A stretch of 20,022 nucleotides of DNA from Paraphysomonas bandaiensis (taxonomy: Eukaryota; Chrysophyceae). Made by a program: the position numbers and the translations under genes. Of this stretch, positions 8,591 through 17,030 are shown piece by piece. The notes beneath the pieces are model-generated. The model worked only from the letters and a program-made list of their open reading frames with translations. It searched no databases and was not told where the DNA came from. How positions within the stretch are numbered: the stretch's first letter is position 1; the number at the start of each line of letters is the position of its first letter. Location of the stretch: the NCBI GenBank assembly GCA_965644295.1, contig CBFFRP010000537.1, forward strand, positions 1-20,022. Reading direction: 5' to 3'.

Positions 8591-9096
8591 CTGTCTGAAT
8601 TATATTCTTTATATGTACTATATAACAGATCTTTATATATTTAAGTCGCAGGAAGTCTAAGTTGAGCATATGCAGATATCAAATGTGAGATAACAAGCAC
8701 CTACTATGGTGCTCTCGTACTATTTACAGCAATATTATATACCTCCATAGATCATATAACAACATATCATGCGTACATAATAATAAGACATTAGAGTCTA
8801 TGTGAAAACTAGTATGGGTTAGCAGTCATGAGAGAAGAAGAGCTATGTATATAGGTATAAAGAAAGAAGCTATCAAGGTTATCACAATAGAACTTAGGCT
8901 GACCTTAAAGCCGAGGCCCATAAAATAAAAGAAATCTAGGCAGATCCATGCAGGAGGGTACAATGAGTAGATACATAGAATTTTCTTCAGATGGACCAGA
9001 TCCCCAGATATTCCCATTTCAAGACACCACAAAATCGGAAATATATCGTTTTTTAAGAACATAATCAAGAAATTACCTTAGTTTTGTCGTTCACTC
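8591..9096. other. No supported gene; spacer between the TPR exon and JPT copy 2
   Basis: AT-rich. An 80-codon minus frame at 8826-9068 is hydrophobic but has no recognisable family and no in-frame link to the TPR exon. A donor-like AAG|GTAATT on the minus strand at about 9076 could end a 5' exon reading away from JPT copy 2. Confidence 0.45.
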
Positions 9097-9944
9097 AGTA
9101 TTTGTACGTATTTAAAATGTCAGCAAAAAATAAACAGATGGTTTCATCAAAAGTATCCGTTGAACGAGCTGTTGCATCAGTCCAAATGAATAAATACACA
9201 CCAATATTTCATTCACAATTGCAATCCAATCTCACAATTACCACAAATAAACTTAAGAATGTCAACGTTAATGAGTGTCGATATGAATATTGGTAAGTGT
9301 TTCATTGGTGATGCTGTGTGTGGTAACAGTGTTGTTGCAGAGCGGTCAAGCACGAGGCTGCATGCTCCTCCTGGAGGCAAGACATCCATCTGCTTCGGAG
9401 ATTATGATGCTTCCACTGATACCAACAGGTCAAAGCCCTTTGTGCAGTCGACGAAGAAGACTGGCTCAATGAGCGGCATTCTTTCCCATGATGGACACGA
9501 CTCTGATGAAGAGAATGAGACAAAAGTCAACAGACGTCCAACTAATTCCAGCCAGATGTCCGAAGCAATGAACTACGAATCACAGAAGCCCCAGACCTCA
9601 GTTCGTGTGAGACAGGCTCCTGGAGGACAGTCCTCTCTTGTACTAGGATAGGAACAAAGCGATTCGATAGATATACACATAATCTGTTGCCTCTCAAAGC
9701 CAATAACACTTATATATCGTAATACCCCTCCCCGTATCAGTACTTTGTATTGTTAATAAGTATTGAAAGAGTTATGTATATTTACGATGTAAATAATAGT
9801 AATGAATTTAACTATTCCGTTGTATCCAAACACCCTGGTTTGATAAAGTTTGCTTTGCGTTTAATTGATTAATCATATATTGATTAATTCAAACTAACAC
9901 AACATCGACATCTGGTAAGCAAAGTTGACGACTTAGCAGAGTAT
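9097..9944. repeat. Duplicated segment, copy 2 (contains JPT copy 2)
   Basis: Mirrors 7028-7798 and 8083-8147 in direct orientation. Across the whole coding region I count four base differences, two of them silent, and the 5' and 3' flanks are similarly close. Relative to copy 1, about 280 bp are missing between the flank and the trailing block. Confidence 0.85.
9259..9651 (+). CDS. JPT: Jupiter/HN1 (JPT) family protein, copy 2
   Basis: Same structure as copy 1: exons 9259-9292 and 9341-9651 around a 48-nt intron, 114 residues. It differs from copy 1 at two residues (Ala to Thr in the STKK(A/T)GSM segment and Thr to Ser in SSQM(T/S)EAM) plus two silent changes. Both PGG motifs and the SLVLG C-terminus are intact, so both copies could be functional. 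The TATAAAA of copy 1 reads TATTTAAAAT here and the region upstream of about 9100 is unrelated, so expression may differ. The upstream out-of-frame ORF also starts earlier, at an ATG at 9117. Confidence 0.88.
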   Translation: MSTLMSVDMNIGKCFIGDAVCGNSVVAERSSTRLHAPPGGKTSICFGDYDASTDTNRSKPFVQSTKKTGSMSGILSHDGHDSDEENETKVNRRPTNSSQMSEAMNYESQKPQTSVRVRQAPGGQSSLVLG

Positions 9945-10195
9945 AGAGTGATTTTTTTTTAAGTTTACTATTTTTAATATTATCATATATGAGTACTTAA
10001 AAGTTATTTATAAAATATATAAGGTAATTTATTATTTAAAGTTTAGTATTATGTAAGAACTTAGAGTGATAAGGAAGGAGTATTTAAACTTTGCTTGTGA
10101 AAGTCTTATTATTAGCAATAGGCGTCAAGAATTGACACAGGATAAGTAGTTAGATGAAGACTAGTCAAGCTAGATCGACCTCTACCAGTAACGAA
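9945..10195. other. AT-rich intergenic stretch, nothing recognised
   Basis: A poly-T run lies at 9952-9960, followed by AT-rich sequence. No coding frame with recognisable content was seen on either strand. Confidence 0.5.
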
Positions 10196-10333
10196 CTAGG
10201 GTGAATTCTCATATTCTTCTGGTTCTCCCTGTACTCTCATTAAGGAAACTCTCCTATCCGGTGACGATAAACTGGATCTCCCAGTATCAATCAGCTGGTT
10301 TTGCTCGTCAGGTGCGTCACCATAGCTCAACAG
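10196..10333 (-). CDS. Candidate 3' exon, possibly of the EF-hand gene
   Basis: After an acceptor (CATATTGTAG) the minus strand reads 45 codons and a TAG, with a peptide typical of a soluble tail: LLSYGDAPDEQNQLI, then a Ser/Arg-rich stretch with RRVSLM, a basophilic-kinase-type site, and an acidic end. It joins the upstream EF-hand frame in phase if the donor GATTTG|GTCAGA at 10534 is used, giving a 129-residue protein. Against this, that donor is weak, and an AATAAATAAAG lies between them, as expected if the EF-hand transcript ends earlier. It may also belong to an alternative isoform. Confidence 0.35.
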   Translation of the reverse strand: MLSYGDAPDEQNQLIDTGRSSLSSPDRRVSLMRVQGEPEEYENSP

Positions 10334-10358
10334 CTACAATATGCAAACTGGAATTTAC

Positions 10359-10368
10359 TTTATTTATT
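10359..10368 (-). terminator. Polyadenylation signal for the EF-hand gene
   Basis: Two overlapping AATAAA hexamers on the minus strand (AATAAATAAA), about 107-115 bp past the stop of the single-exon EF-hand frame. This is the clearest canonical polyadenylation signal in the gene-dense part of the window. Confidence 0.5.
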
Positions 10369-10474
10369 CCATGAAATTGTAAACACCACTAAAATAACAA
10401 TGAAATGAGATCAATACATATAATAGTATGATTACTGGTGATGCGACATATGATATATGGCTGAAATACGATAT

Positions 10475-10786
10475 TCAGAAAATAATACAGTTTTTCTTTG
10501 TTGTATATATCTGTGGCTCCTCCACAGTTCTGACCAAATCACACCATAGCATATGAGTCTGCGCAGACTGAGTAGACATCATAGTAAGGAACTCTGGGAA
10601 ATCTATGACACCATTGCAATCTGCATCAGCTGCTTGTAGCATGTCATGTATGTCACTGTCTGACAGGCTTAGTGTGTGCTTTTGTGATATGTTTTTCAGA
10701 TCTGTTTGACTGATAATTCCGTCGCCGTCATGATCTAAGAGGGTAAAGACAGCTCGATAGGATGTGATATCTTCCGCGGACAGCAT
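10475..10786 (-). CDS. Calmodulin-like protein with two EF-hands
   Basis: 103 residues as a single exon. Residues 1-70 follow the N-terminal lobe of calmodulin: M-LSAEDITSYRAVFTLLDHD aligns with the LTEEQIAEFKEAFSLFDKD start, which supports this ATG. The first loop is DHDGDGIISQTD (residues 18-29) and the second is DADCNGVIDFPE (54-65), followed by FLTMM as in calmodulin. Loop 2 has all canonical ligands (D, D, N, E at position 12). Loop 1 has Asp rather than Glu at position 12, which usually weakens Ca2+ binding or favours Mg2+. Only one lobe is present, so it is not calmodulin itself. The 30-residue C-terminus is unrecognised, and an alternative spliced tail is possible (10196-10333). Likely a cytosolic Ca2+ sensor; its target is unknown. 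Confidence 0.75.
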   Translation of the reverse strand: MLSAEDITSYRAVFTLLDHDGDGIISQTDLKNISQKHTLSLSDSDIHDMLQAADADCNGVIDFPEFLTMMSTQSAQTHMLWCDLVRTVEEPQIYTTKKNCIIF

Positions 10787-10822
10787 ACACAGTCAGTTAG
10801 GACGTGGAAACTTGTAAGAAGA

Positions 10823-10824
<2 letters not shown>

Positions 10825-10853
<29 letters not shown>

Positions 10854-10915
10854 TGTATGTATGTATGTATGTATGTATGTATGTATGTATGTATGTATGT
10901 ATGTATGTATGTATG
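10825..10915. repeat. (ATGT)n tetranucleotide microsatellite, about 22 units
   Basis: An uninterrupted ATGT/CATA run of about 91 bp, lying roughly 40 bp upstream of the EF-hand start codon, probably in its 5' UTR or promoter. Runs this long and pure are usually polymorphic in length. A minus-strand frame reading Tyr-Ile-His-Thr repeats across it is an artefact. Confidence 0.95.
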
Positions 10916-11715
10916 CACCAGTATCCCATTTGCTGGCCTAACTGAATGACTTGTTTAGAAGTTGTGATTCCTAGTTTTTGACAAGCATTGAAATAAAAGT
11001 TTACCACTATTACCAAAGTAAAAACGAGCCCCCGCACTTTCCACTTTGTGATTTATTGTGACGATTATATGGGTTCATGGCTGGATGAACAGGCCCCATA
11101 AGACCTTGATAATAGATAGATGGCGACGCACAATTGGGGGCACTGAAAAATGGCGACTCTAAAACGGGAAGAATGTGGTTGCCGGGCTATGATTTCGTTA
11201 AGGTATTTGTTAATCTGATATATTAAATTTTAGTACTATGATAGATGGTAGAAGCACTATCCAAATTGTTGTTCATATTAAAGAGAACTTTAGTACATTT
11301 TTAAGTTTGAGGTACTAAGACAGTTCCATTATAACGCACTTCCTACACAAAACGAGCTTTTATTGAAAATAACGTGACAATAGTACCTTACGAGCTTAAG
11401 TATTTCACAAGACAAATGTATAGCAGTGCAAAAGGTTCACACAAATACTATATATTAGGATTCATCTTAATATAAGATATAAGATAGTATATGGTATATG
11501 TGAAATAATGATTTATCTGTTGAAGTTACTTGATCGTCATCATAACGATCGTCATTGTCAATTATACTTCACACTATTCCGTTGTGTGCGATAGTTATGT
11601 TCTGCATTATTATTCACTTTTCTACATTCCTGTGTACATCACTTTACGCTCTAATAATCACAACATTCTACTTACTATTACTAGCTTAAATCTGCATTCG
11701 ATATAAAAGAATAAG
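10916..11715. other. Intergenic; includes MITE-like copy B
   Basis: No supported gene. The stretch 11040-11200 is less AT-rich than the rest. The right part is the second copy of the dispersed repeat. Confidence 0.5.
11450..11705. repeat. Short dispersed repeat, copy B (MITE-like)
   Basis: Shares 30 identical bases with 6391-6420, then GATAGTATATG, and near its right end TTACTATTACTA as in copy A. It is longer than copy A by about 150 bp of internal sequence. It abuts the 3' end of the CBR1-like gene, whose stop codon is at 11716, so it may supply that gene's 3' UTR. Confidence 0.45.
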
Positions 11716-12790
11716 CTAGTAATTCTGCTGGACCCTATTTCGTATAAACTTTCCGCTAATGTTTTCGGAATGATCATTCATAGATAGCCACACCGGTGTG
11801 TCGGCACCGGCATATGCGCTTTGCCCAACTATCCATGTTGCTACCCAGAATATTACGCTCATAAAAGACTTCCACTCACCACCTGCCATGTCGGTCCGAC
11901 ACAAACCTACAATTGGCATGAAATTAGCCATATATTGTATTTCTATTAATAGTGTGTACCTGGACAGCACGAATAAAATTGGACTGCCTGTGCCTCTTCT
12001 TTGTCCAGAACTCTCATCAGTTGTGTAACAGCAGTTTTGGATGTTCCATAGGCAGACCCGGAAAAACCCTTACCCTTGTGCTCACCATTCTGTGCAAGAG
12101 AGACAAATTCCTCCACCAGTTTATCCAAGTCGGAAACAGTAGCAGTTTCAGATAAAAATCTACACTGAATAACTTCACTTACAGATGATCCTTTCAGCTG
12201 GCCAGATGTACTAGATACGCTCACAACTCTCCCACCTCCATCAAGTACAGACCGGCGCAGAAGGGGTAAGAATGCTATAGTCGTGTTCTTTGTACCGTAA
12301 TAGTTTACATCGATGGTACTTCGTGCTTGTTGCGGAAATGGTGTTGAATCTGCCATCTTATAGGCAATCCCAGCGTTATTAATCAGTATATCTAGCCTGC
12401 CGAATTCGCTCTCTACTGCCCCTACTAATTCGGATATGCTAGCTTGATTAGATATGTCCAGACGTCGCGGGACCAGGTTGACTTCACTAGGTACAGCTGT
12501 ATGATTCATTGCGGATCGGATACTTTGAACAGCAGCAGTGGCGGACTCCAATGACCGAGATGATAGCATAACGGTACTCTTAGGCGATGATGCCAACACT
12601 TCACACATTCTGTGAACAATTTTCAAACCTATTCCTCGATTAGCACCTGTACACTATCTTAGAATATACCACCCCTCGACGGCCTCATCTTACCCGTCAC
12701 AAGTATAACGACACCTGTGCTGCTTGCTGCTCGAGTCACCTTACTTCCCATTGCTATACGCGATGTGACCTCAAATATGGTGTCTGACAT
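11716..12790 (-). CDS. CBR1: Carbonyl reductase 1-like short-chain dehydrogenase
   Basis: Four exons on the minus strand (12790-12694, 12646-11960, 11906-11880, 11828-11716), with introns of 47, 53 and 51 nt, give 307 residues. SDR marks in order: cofactor motif TGANRGIG (32-39), NNAG (122-125), a VSVSS catalytic serine region (about 175), YGTSK with Tyr232 and Lys236, then CCPG and RTDMAG. The stretch GIAYKMADSTPF, the PFPQQA segment and GADTPVWLS near the end match the CBR1 subfamily, monomeric NADPH-dependent cytosolic reductases of aldehydes and quinones. It is about 30 residues longer than human CBR1, mainly through an N-terminal extension of about 24 residues before the first strand. 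Exon 3 is only 27 nt. The third intron lacks a stop in frame, so retention would insert 17 residues. It shares an upstream region with MED10. Confidence 0.9.
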
Positions 12791-13098
12791 GGCTCTGTGG
12801 GAGAATGGAATCTGGTTTCATATATACTTATAGCTACCACAGTGTGGTCATATCTACTACTGCTCTGTATCTATGGCTGCATTCCGCATTGGCATTGTGT
12901 ATTCTGCATTCCAGCTGCTCGCAGGCAATTCCAGACATACTATATCTGAAAACGGGGGTTTTGATCATAAAATAGGGGATTTTCTAGGTTATTGACCTAT
13001 TCGCACATGCCCACATACAGTAAATAGAGCTGGCTTTAATACTAGCTTAACCACGCAATAAAGTGAAATATTGCTCCTTGTAACCTTGTTGTATAGGC
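12791..13098. promoter_or_regulatory. Bidirectional upstream region of CBR1-like and MED10
   Basis: 308 bp separate two start codons pointing away from each other. No strong TATA box is evident in either direction, and no other gene fits. Shared regulation is possible but not shown. Confidence 0.45.
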
Positions 13099-13655
13099 AT
13101 GAACAAACAACTTGAACAAGTTCGCAATGTTTTGAACAGTTTAGATGCACTTGGGTCAAGTGTTCGAGGCTCCAGCCCCCCTACTCCTGAAGACTTACTA
13201 GAGAGAATGTCAGTGCGCTGTAATCGTATACACTGTTATTACTCTTTCTTTTACTGTTTATATTATAATTGTAATATCATTGATTATGCCGTTGTTAATT
13301 ATTCTATTATGTAGAAACACTTATGTGGCTGAACTCAAAACATTACACGACACAGGGAATACGTCTAATTTTCCGGTGCCAATAGATCTCTTAGAGTATG
13401 CAGTACAGTGTCTATTGTAGTAAAGTTCTAATCTATTTTCAAAACAGATTCTTGGAGAGTGGTGATGTTCAAAACCCATGGCTATATATGCACAAGCAAT
13501 TTGAAGAATGTGAGGAGGCCGCATCGAGTGTAGTTGGAAGGCGTGTCCACTTGGAGGTAGAATGTGCCATTATAGATCATTATTTCTCTTTAAATTTCCA
13601 TTTACAGGATGTAGAGAAGGCTGTTCGCAATAAAACATCAGAAAACGCAACATAG
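13099..13655 (+). CDS. MED10: Mediator complex subunit 10
   Basis: Four exons (13099-13208, 13315-13395, 13448-13556, 13608-13655), with introns of 106, 52 and 51 nt, give 115 residues. The centre, VPIDLLEFLESGDVQNPWLY (58-77), followed by MHKQFEECEEA, matches the MED10 signature VPLEVFEYIDQGRNPQLYTKE. The preceding helices (LEQVRNVLNSLDALG and LLERINTYVAELKTL) fit the family's paired helices. Known MED10 proteins are about 130-160 residues and sit in the middle module of Mediator, contacting MED4/MED14 and linking activators to RNA polymerase II. The C-terminus here is short and diverges after DVEKAVRNK. The last intron has length 51 and no in-frame stop, so retention also gives an open frame. 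It converges with the VTC1-like gene. Confidence 0.82.
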
Positions 13656-14356
13656 ACCGTGGATAATTTATACTTATCCAATCTATGTAGAATTGAATTT
13701 ATTAGTGAGCTAGATATGATAATGTTTAGAGGAACAATGCTTTCATCGTTGTGGTAATGCTGCTCCAGGTTGTATCGGGAGTAATGTAATTGAGAACACT
13801 TAGCTTTTAACTGTGGTTAATGTTTTTGTCTTATAATATAGTTCTTTATTGTTTAGTAGTTGAATCATGTTGACCACGCACTGTAATTAAAAGTAGGTCT
13901 ACACATTCTAAACGGAAAAATATGAATTCATATCAGTATATTCAGTTAAGCATCTAATTGCGTTCAAGTTTGGAGAAATTGTCGTACTATTCTAGTATAC
14001 ACATAATAGCTAATGTGATAGCTGAGCTGGTAACTAGTTGTGTATACTGTATACGTGTATACCTTTCAGGAATCAGTGACGTAGCACAAAGTCACAATTC
14101 GTACGTAGGCATCTATGCTGCTGCATAATTCTCTGTCAGTATTGATGAAAACTAATATTCAAAGTTTCTATCGAAAAAAGTGCAGATGCAATGGCTTCGC
14201 ATATCAGCGACAGTAACGTCAGATCTCAAATATAAGTCAACCTTTATTTAACAATATTGATGTCCATGGGTTTGATATAATTACTACTACAATGACATTG
14301 ATAAACACCAGCCCGTTTAATTCGTGACTGTCATTTATATTGAGAACGTTGATAGA
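13656..14356. other. Intergenic between convergent MED10 and VTC1-like
   Basis: About 700 bp, AT-rich, no gene seen. It should hold both 3' UTRs. A palindromic GTATACTGTATACGTGTATAC cluster lies near 14042-14062. No perfect AATAAA was found on the plus strand close to the MED10 stop. Confidence 0.5.
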
Positions 14357-15155
14357 TTATGACAGATCATATAACTTCAAAAAGAAGTTGACAACAATAG
14401 ACACTCCAAGAAGGACACTGAGAATGATAGGACCAGCGCGGTCTTCATAAGGGCCAGGATCTCGTCGACGTATCATTGCTGCCCGTCGCATATATAGCCA
14501 CAGGGAATAGCCACAGAACGCTATTGACACGGGCATTAACAGAAGGCCGTACAGCTGAGACCAGTCATTCGCGTCAGCAAAACTGATTCACAACGTTATC
14601 CTACGATGTTATAAATAGAATGCATCACTTACGCAACTATTGCCATAGATATAGAAGCCAGAGTCACCGACATATGTAGCCACGCCAGGAAAGTTCGTTC
14701 ATTGGCAAAAAACACCTTCGGCTCCACTTTCACTGGAACTTTTCTGGGCTTCTGCATCACAGGACTCCGGACTTTTTGATAGCCAGATCGCTTTTCCCAA
14801 GAAAAAGGGTTGAACCAATTCCATCCGTGCCGTGAGTCCATATCATGCCTATCCATTGCTGTTTGTGATTGGCTATTAGGGAACTTCACTTCGTTTAATA
14901 ATACTTACAGTTATCTCGTGATCGTAAACCCCCTTGAGATATTTCCATCTTCTCTTCTGCAGTACCTCTTGTGTGATAATCACGATCCTATAATTAAACA
15001 GTGATGTGTTAGTCTGTATGTCGTCTGTTTAAAGCTTAAAGGCTCACAATATTAGCAGAACTCGGTACTTTGTTCTTCAAGAAATAAAAGTTTTTCCCTT
15101 CGCCTCCAGCACTATTACTATGGGGCCGTAAGGGCGTGTGTTCGGAAGCAGACAT
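14357..15155 (-). CDS. VTC1: VTC1-type vacuolar transporter chaperone subunit (DUF202)
   Basis: Four exons on the minus strand (15155-15048, 14987-14909, 14858-14633, 14582-14357), with introns of 60, 50 and 50 nt and all phases agreeing, give 212 residues. The C-terminal 110 residues are a DUF202/VTC transmembrane domain: VEPKVFFANERTFLAWL (107-123), a second membrane segment around 149-170, the basic loop MRRAAMIRRRDPGPYEDRAGP (169-189) and a third segment around 190-207. The EPKVFFANERTF and RRRDPGPYDDRLGP motifs are hallmarks of yeast Vtc1, the membrane subunit of the complex that makes polyphosphate and moves it into acidic vacuoles. Yeast Vtc1 has 129 residues; this one has an extra hydrophilic N-terminus of about 100 residues containing WNWFNPFSW. 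No SPX or polymerase domain (VTC2/3/4) is in this window. It starts divergently from RGP1. Confidence 0.9.
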
Positions 15156-15650
15156 ATTTATAGATTATATGTGCTTGTTGAGGTAAACCTCTAATTGTAA
15201 TGTGCTATGGTTATTGTGATGCAAACGACTGATTGACTGGCCAATTGTGTAAATTATACTGCCGTATACTGTATGGATGTGCCATATGGGATACATATCC
15301 ATACATACATCACTGTACTACATCAATAGCACATGAAGTGAAAAAATACAACCCTGCTTCAACCCTTTTCAAGTAGGAATTCCTACGAGTCTACACAGCA
15401 TACGGTGGGAGTACTGCTGTATACAACTGCTGATTGCCTAATTTTTAGTGATTTCTCAAAAAAAATTGCAGAAAATGTCAATATTTTAGAATGACCATGT
15501 GAGCTAAACCCCCAATATACAGTACCCTGATATACTGCTATACAGACAAACTCCTGCTTCCTGCAGCGCATGGAATCATATACATAGATTTTCGTATAAT
15601 CCACAGGCTAAAGAATTGATGATATAGACCACCCGCCATATCTGGACAGT
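15156..15650. promoter_or_regulatory. Bidirectional upstream region of VTC1-like and RGP1
   Basis: 495 bp between divergent starts. A minus frame at 15383-15604 has no recognisable content. CATA-type short repeats lie near 15280-15310. No clear TATA box is close to either start. Confidence 0.4.
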
Positions 15651-17030
15651 ATGCAGGGAATCCCCGTGTCTTGTTCTCTTCGAGAGGAGGTGTTCGATGC
15701 AGGCGATGTGGTCACAGCTCTAATACGCATACGATCCCTACCAACTGAAGCCCTCTTATTTTCACAGGTATACACATATGTACGTATATATATATAGGGA
15801 GGGTGAGGTAAATATATGTATATTATGTATGTATGTGTAGATGTGTATGTATATCATAAATGTAATGGGGGGCTATACAGGCGGTAGGGGTTATTCAACT
15901 AGATAAAAGATGGGTCAAGACCCCCCCCACCCAGTCTATGAACCCAACAGCTATGCATGAGATTCTCCCGCCTCACTTACATCCCTCATCATCGTCTCAA
16001 CACACCAGTGTCATGTTCATTACCACCCGTGAGGCTCTTCCACTGACTCATGTCTGCGATGAAGGAGTCTACATACAGTTTGAACTCCCATCAGTGGCAT
16101 TGCCGTCATTCACTGGTATTGCCGGGTCTATATCTTACTACATCGGAATCACTCTGCATATTCAAGAGGAGACACTTCGGGCGTATTTTCCGTTCCGTGT
16201 GTATGGTACGGGTACTTCCACAATCTCTGACTGCAGGTTTGGATTGAAGCATCTCTCCTGTTTTATGTTCTAATGTCATCACAGTCCTAGCCCTCAGACA
16301 GTTTTCGCAGCGGCAGCTCTATCATATGACACCTTTATTGCAGGTATATGTAACCTCACCTCATCGGAAAGTTCTACTTTTTCTAGGAGAAATAGAGGAG
16401 GGATGGAGCCTGGAATACATATGTTTTCTATTCGAGATGAAAAAAGTGTGTGTGCAGTTACCTTGCACGGCCCACGCTCTCCAGACGCCGGAGACGGGAA
16501 CTTCCATTTAACCGCTCGTCCTGGGGACTGCATTCGAATGTACTTTGACTTTTCAAATGCCGAGCAGGAATGCTGGATGGTGCGCGCTCGGCTTGTGCAA
16601 CGCGAGAAGCATCCAGATGGCTCGCGATTACAAGAGAGAGTTCTGGATGAGCACTCGAGAGGGTCATCACACGCACTCAAATTTTCAACCCCCTTGAACA
16701 TTCCCACATCCGTTTCTCCTGCTTTTTACTGCCCAGGATTTAGCGTAAGCGCATGTACCTTCTCCTTTCTTGTCTTATCCTAATCAAATTCAGGTTGATT
16801 TTTGTGTAGAAGTGGAGTTTTTTCTTGGTGATGTTATGGGTAAGACAAGAAAGTCCCCTGAAGTTGAAAACTCAAAAGTTGCATCTTTAAAGAGTGACGA
16901 GTCGCTAACGTGGTCTTTCGGCCTTGATGTAGTATCTCCCGCTTCTGGAAATACACAATCATTAGTTGCTCATGGGTCCAACTGTCACTACGTTGATCCA
17001 GATGCTGTCATGGTTGTGTGCGCATCGTAG
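15651..17030 (+). CDS. RGP1: RGP1, partner of RIC1 in the Rab6/Ypt6 exchange factor
   Basis: Four exons (15651-15767, 15881-16236, 16285-16744, 16794-17030), with introns of 113, 48 and 49 nt in consistent phases, give 389 residues, close to the 391 of human RGP1. The N-terminus VSCSLREEVFDAGDVVTALI matches the arrestin-like first strands (..PVFLAGE.L.C.VT..). The middle has LPSFTGIAGSISYYIGI, like PPSFRGQSVKYVYKLTI. The second half starts with FSIRDEKSVCAVTL (about 205-218) and FDFSNAEQECWMVRARL, the family's F.I...V..L and DFS..C..V...L pattern, then FSTPLNIPTSVSPAF, like FSLPIPLSSTPGF. RGP1 with RIC1 forms the guanine-nucleotide exchange factor for Rab6/Ypt6 at the trans-Golgi and serves endosome-to-Golgi transport. 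Intron 1 is TA/GT-rich. A run of eight C (15922-15929) in exon 2 is a possible slippage site. Confidence 0.85.

Noticed and set aside
8280-8660. 126-codon plus frame
   Set aside because: Antisense shadow of the TPR exon, whose minus-strand translation has clear TPR motifs.
8826-9068. 80-codon hydrophobic minus frame
   Set aside because: Could suggest a membrane protein, but it is AT-driven, unrecognised, and has no link to the TPR exon.
10735-11037. 100-codon minus frame with Tyr-Ile-His-Thr repeats
   Set aside because: Translation of the (ATGT)n microsatellite.
11150-11318. Small plus-strand gene starting MATLKREECGCRAM, two exons
   Set aside because: It needs a 31-nt intron (11203-11233), shorter than any other here (47 nt or more), and the 45-residue product matches nothing I know.
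15383-15604. 73-codon minus frame in the VTC1/RGP1 spacer
   Set aside because: No domain, no splice support, and it lies in the divergent promoter region.
16294-16707. Minus frames of 137 and 72 codons over RGP1
   Set aside because: Antisense shadows of RGP1 exon 3.
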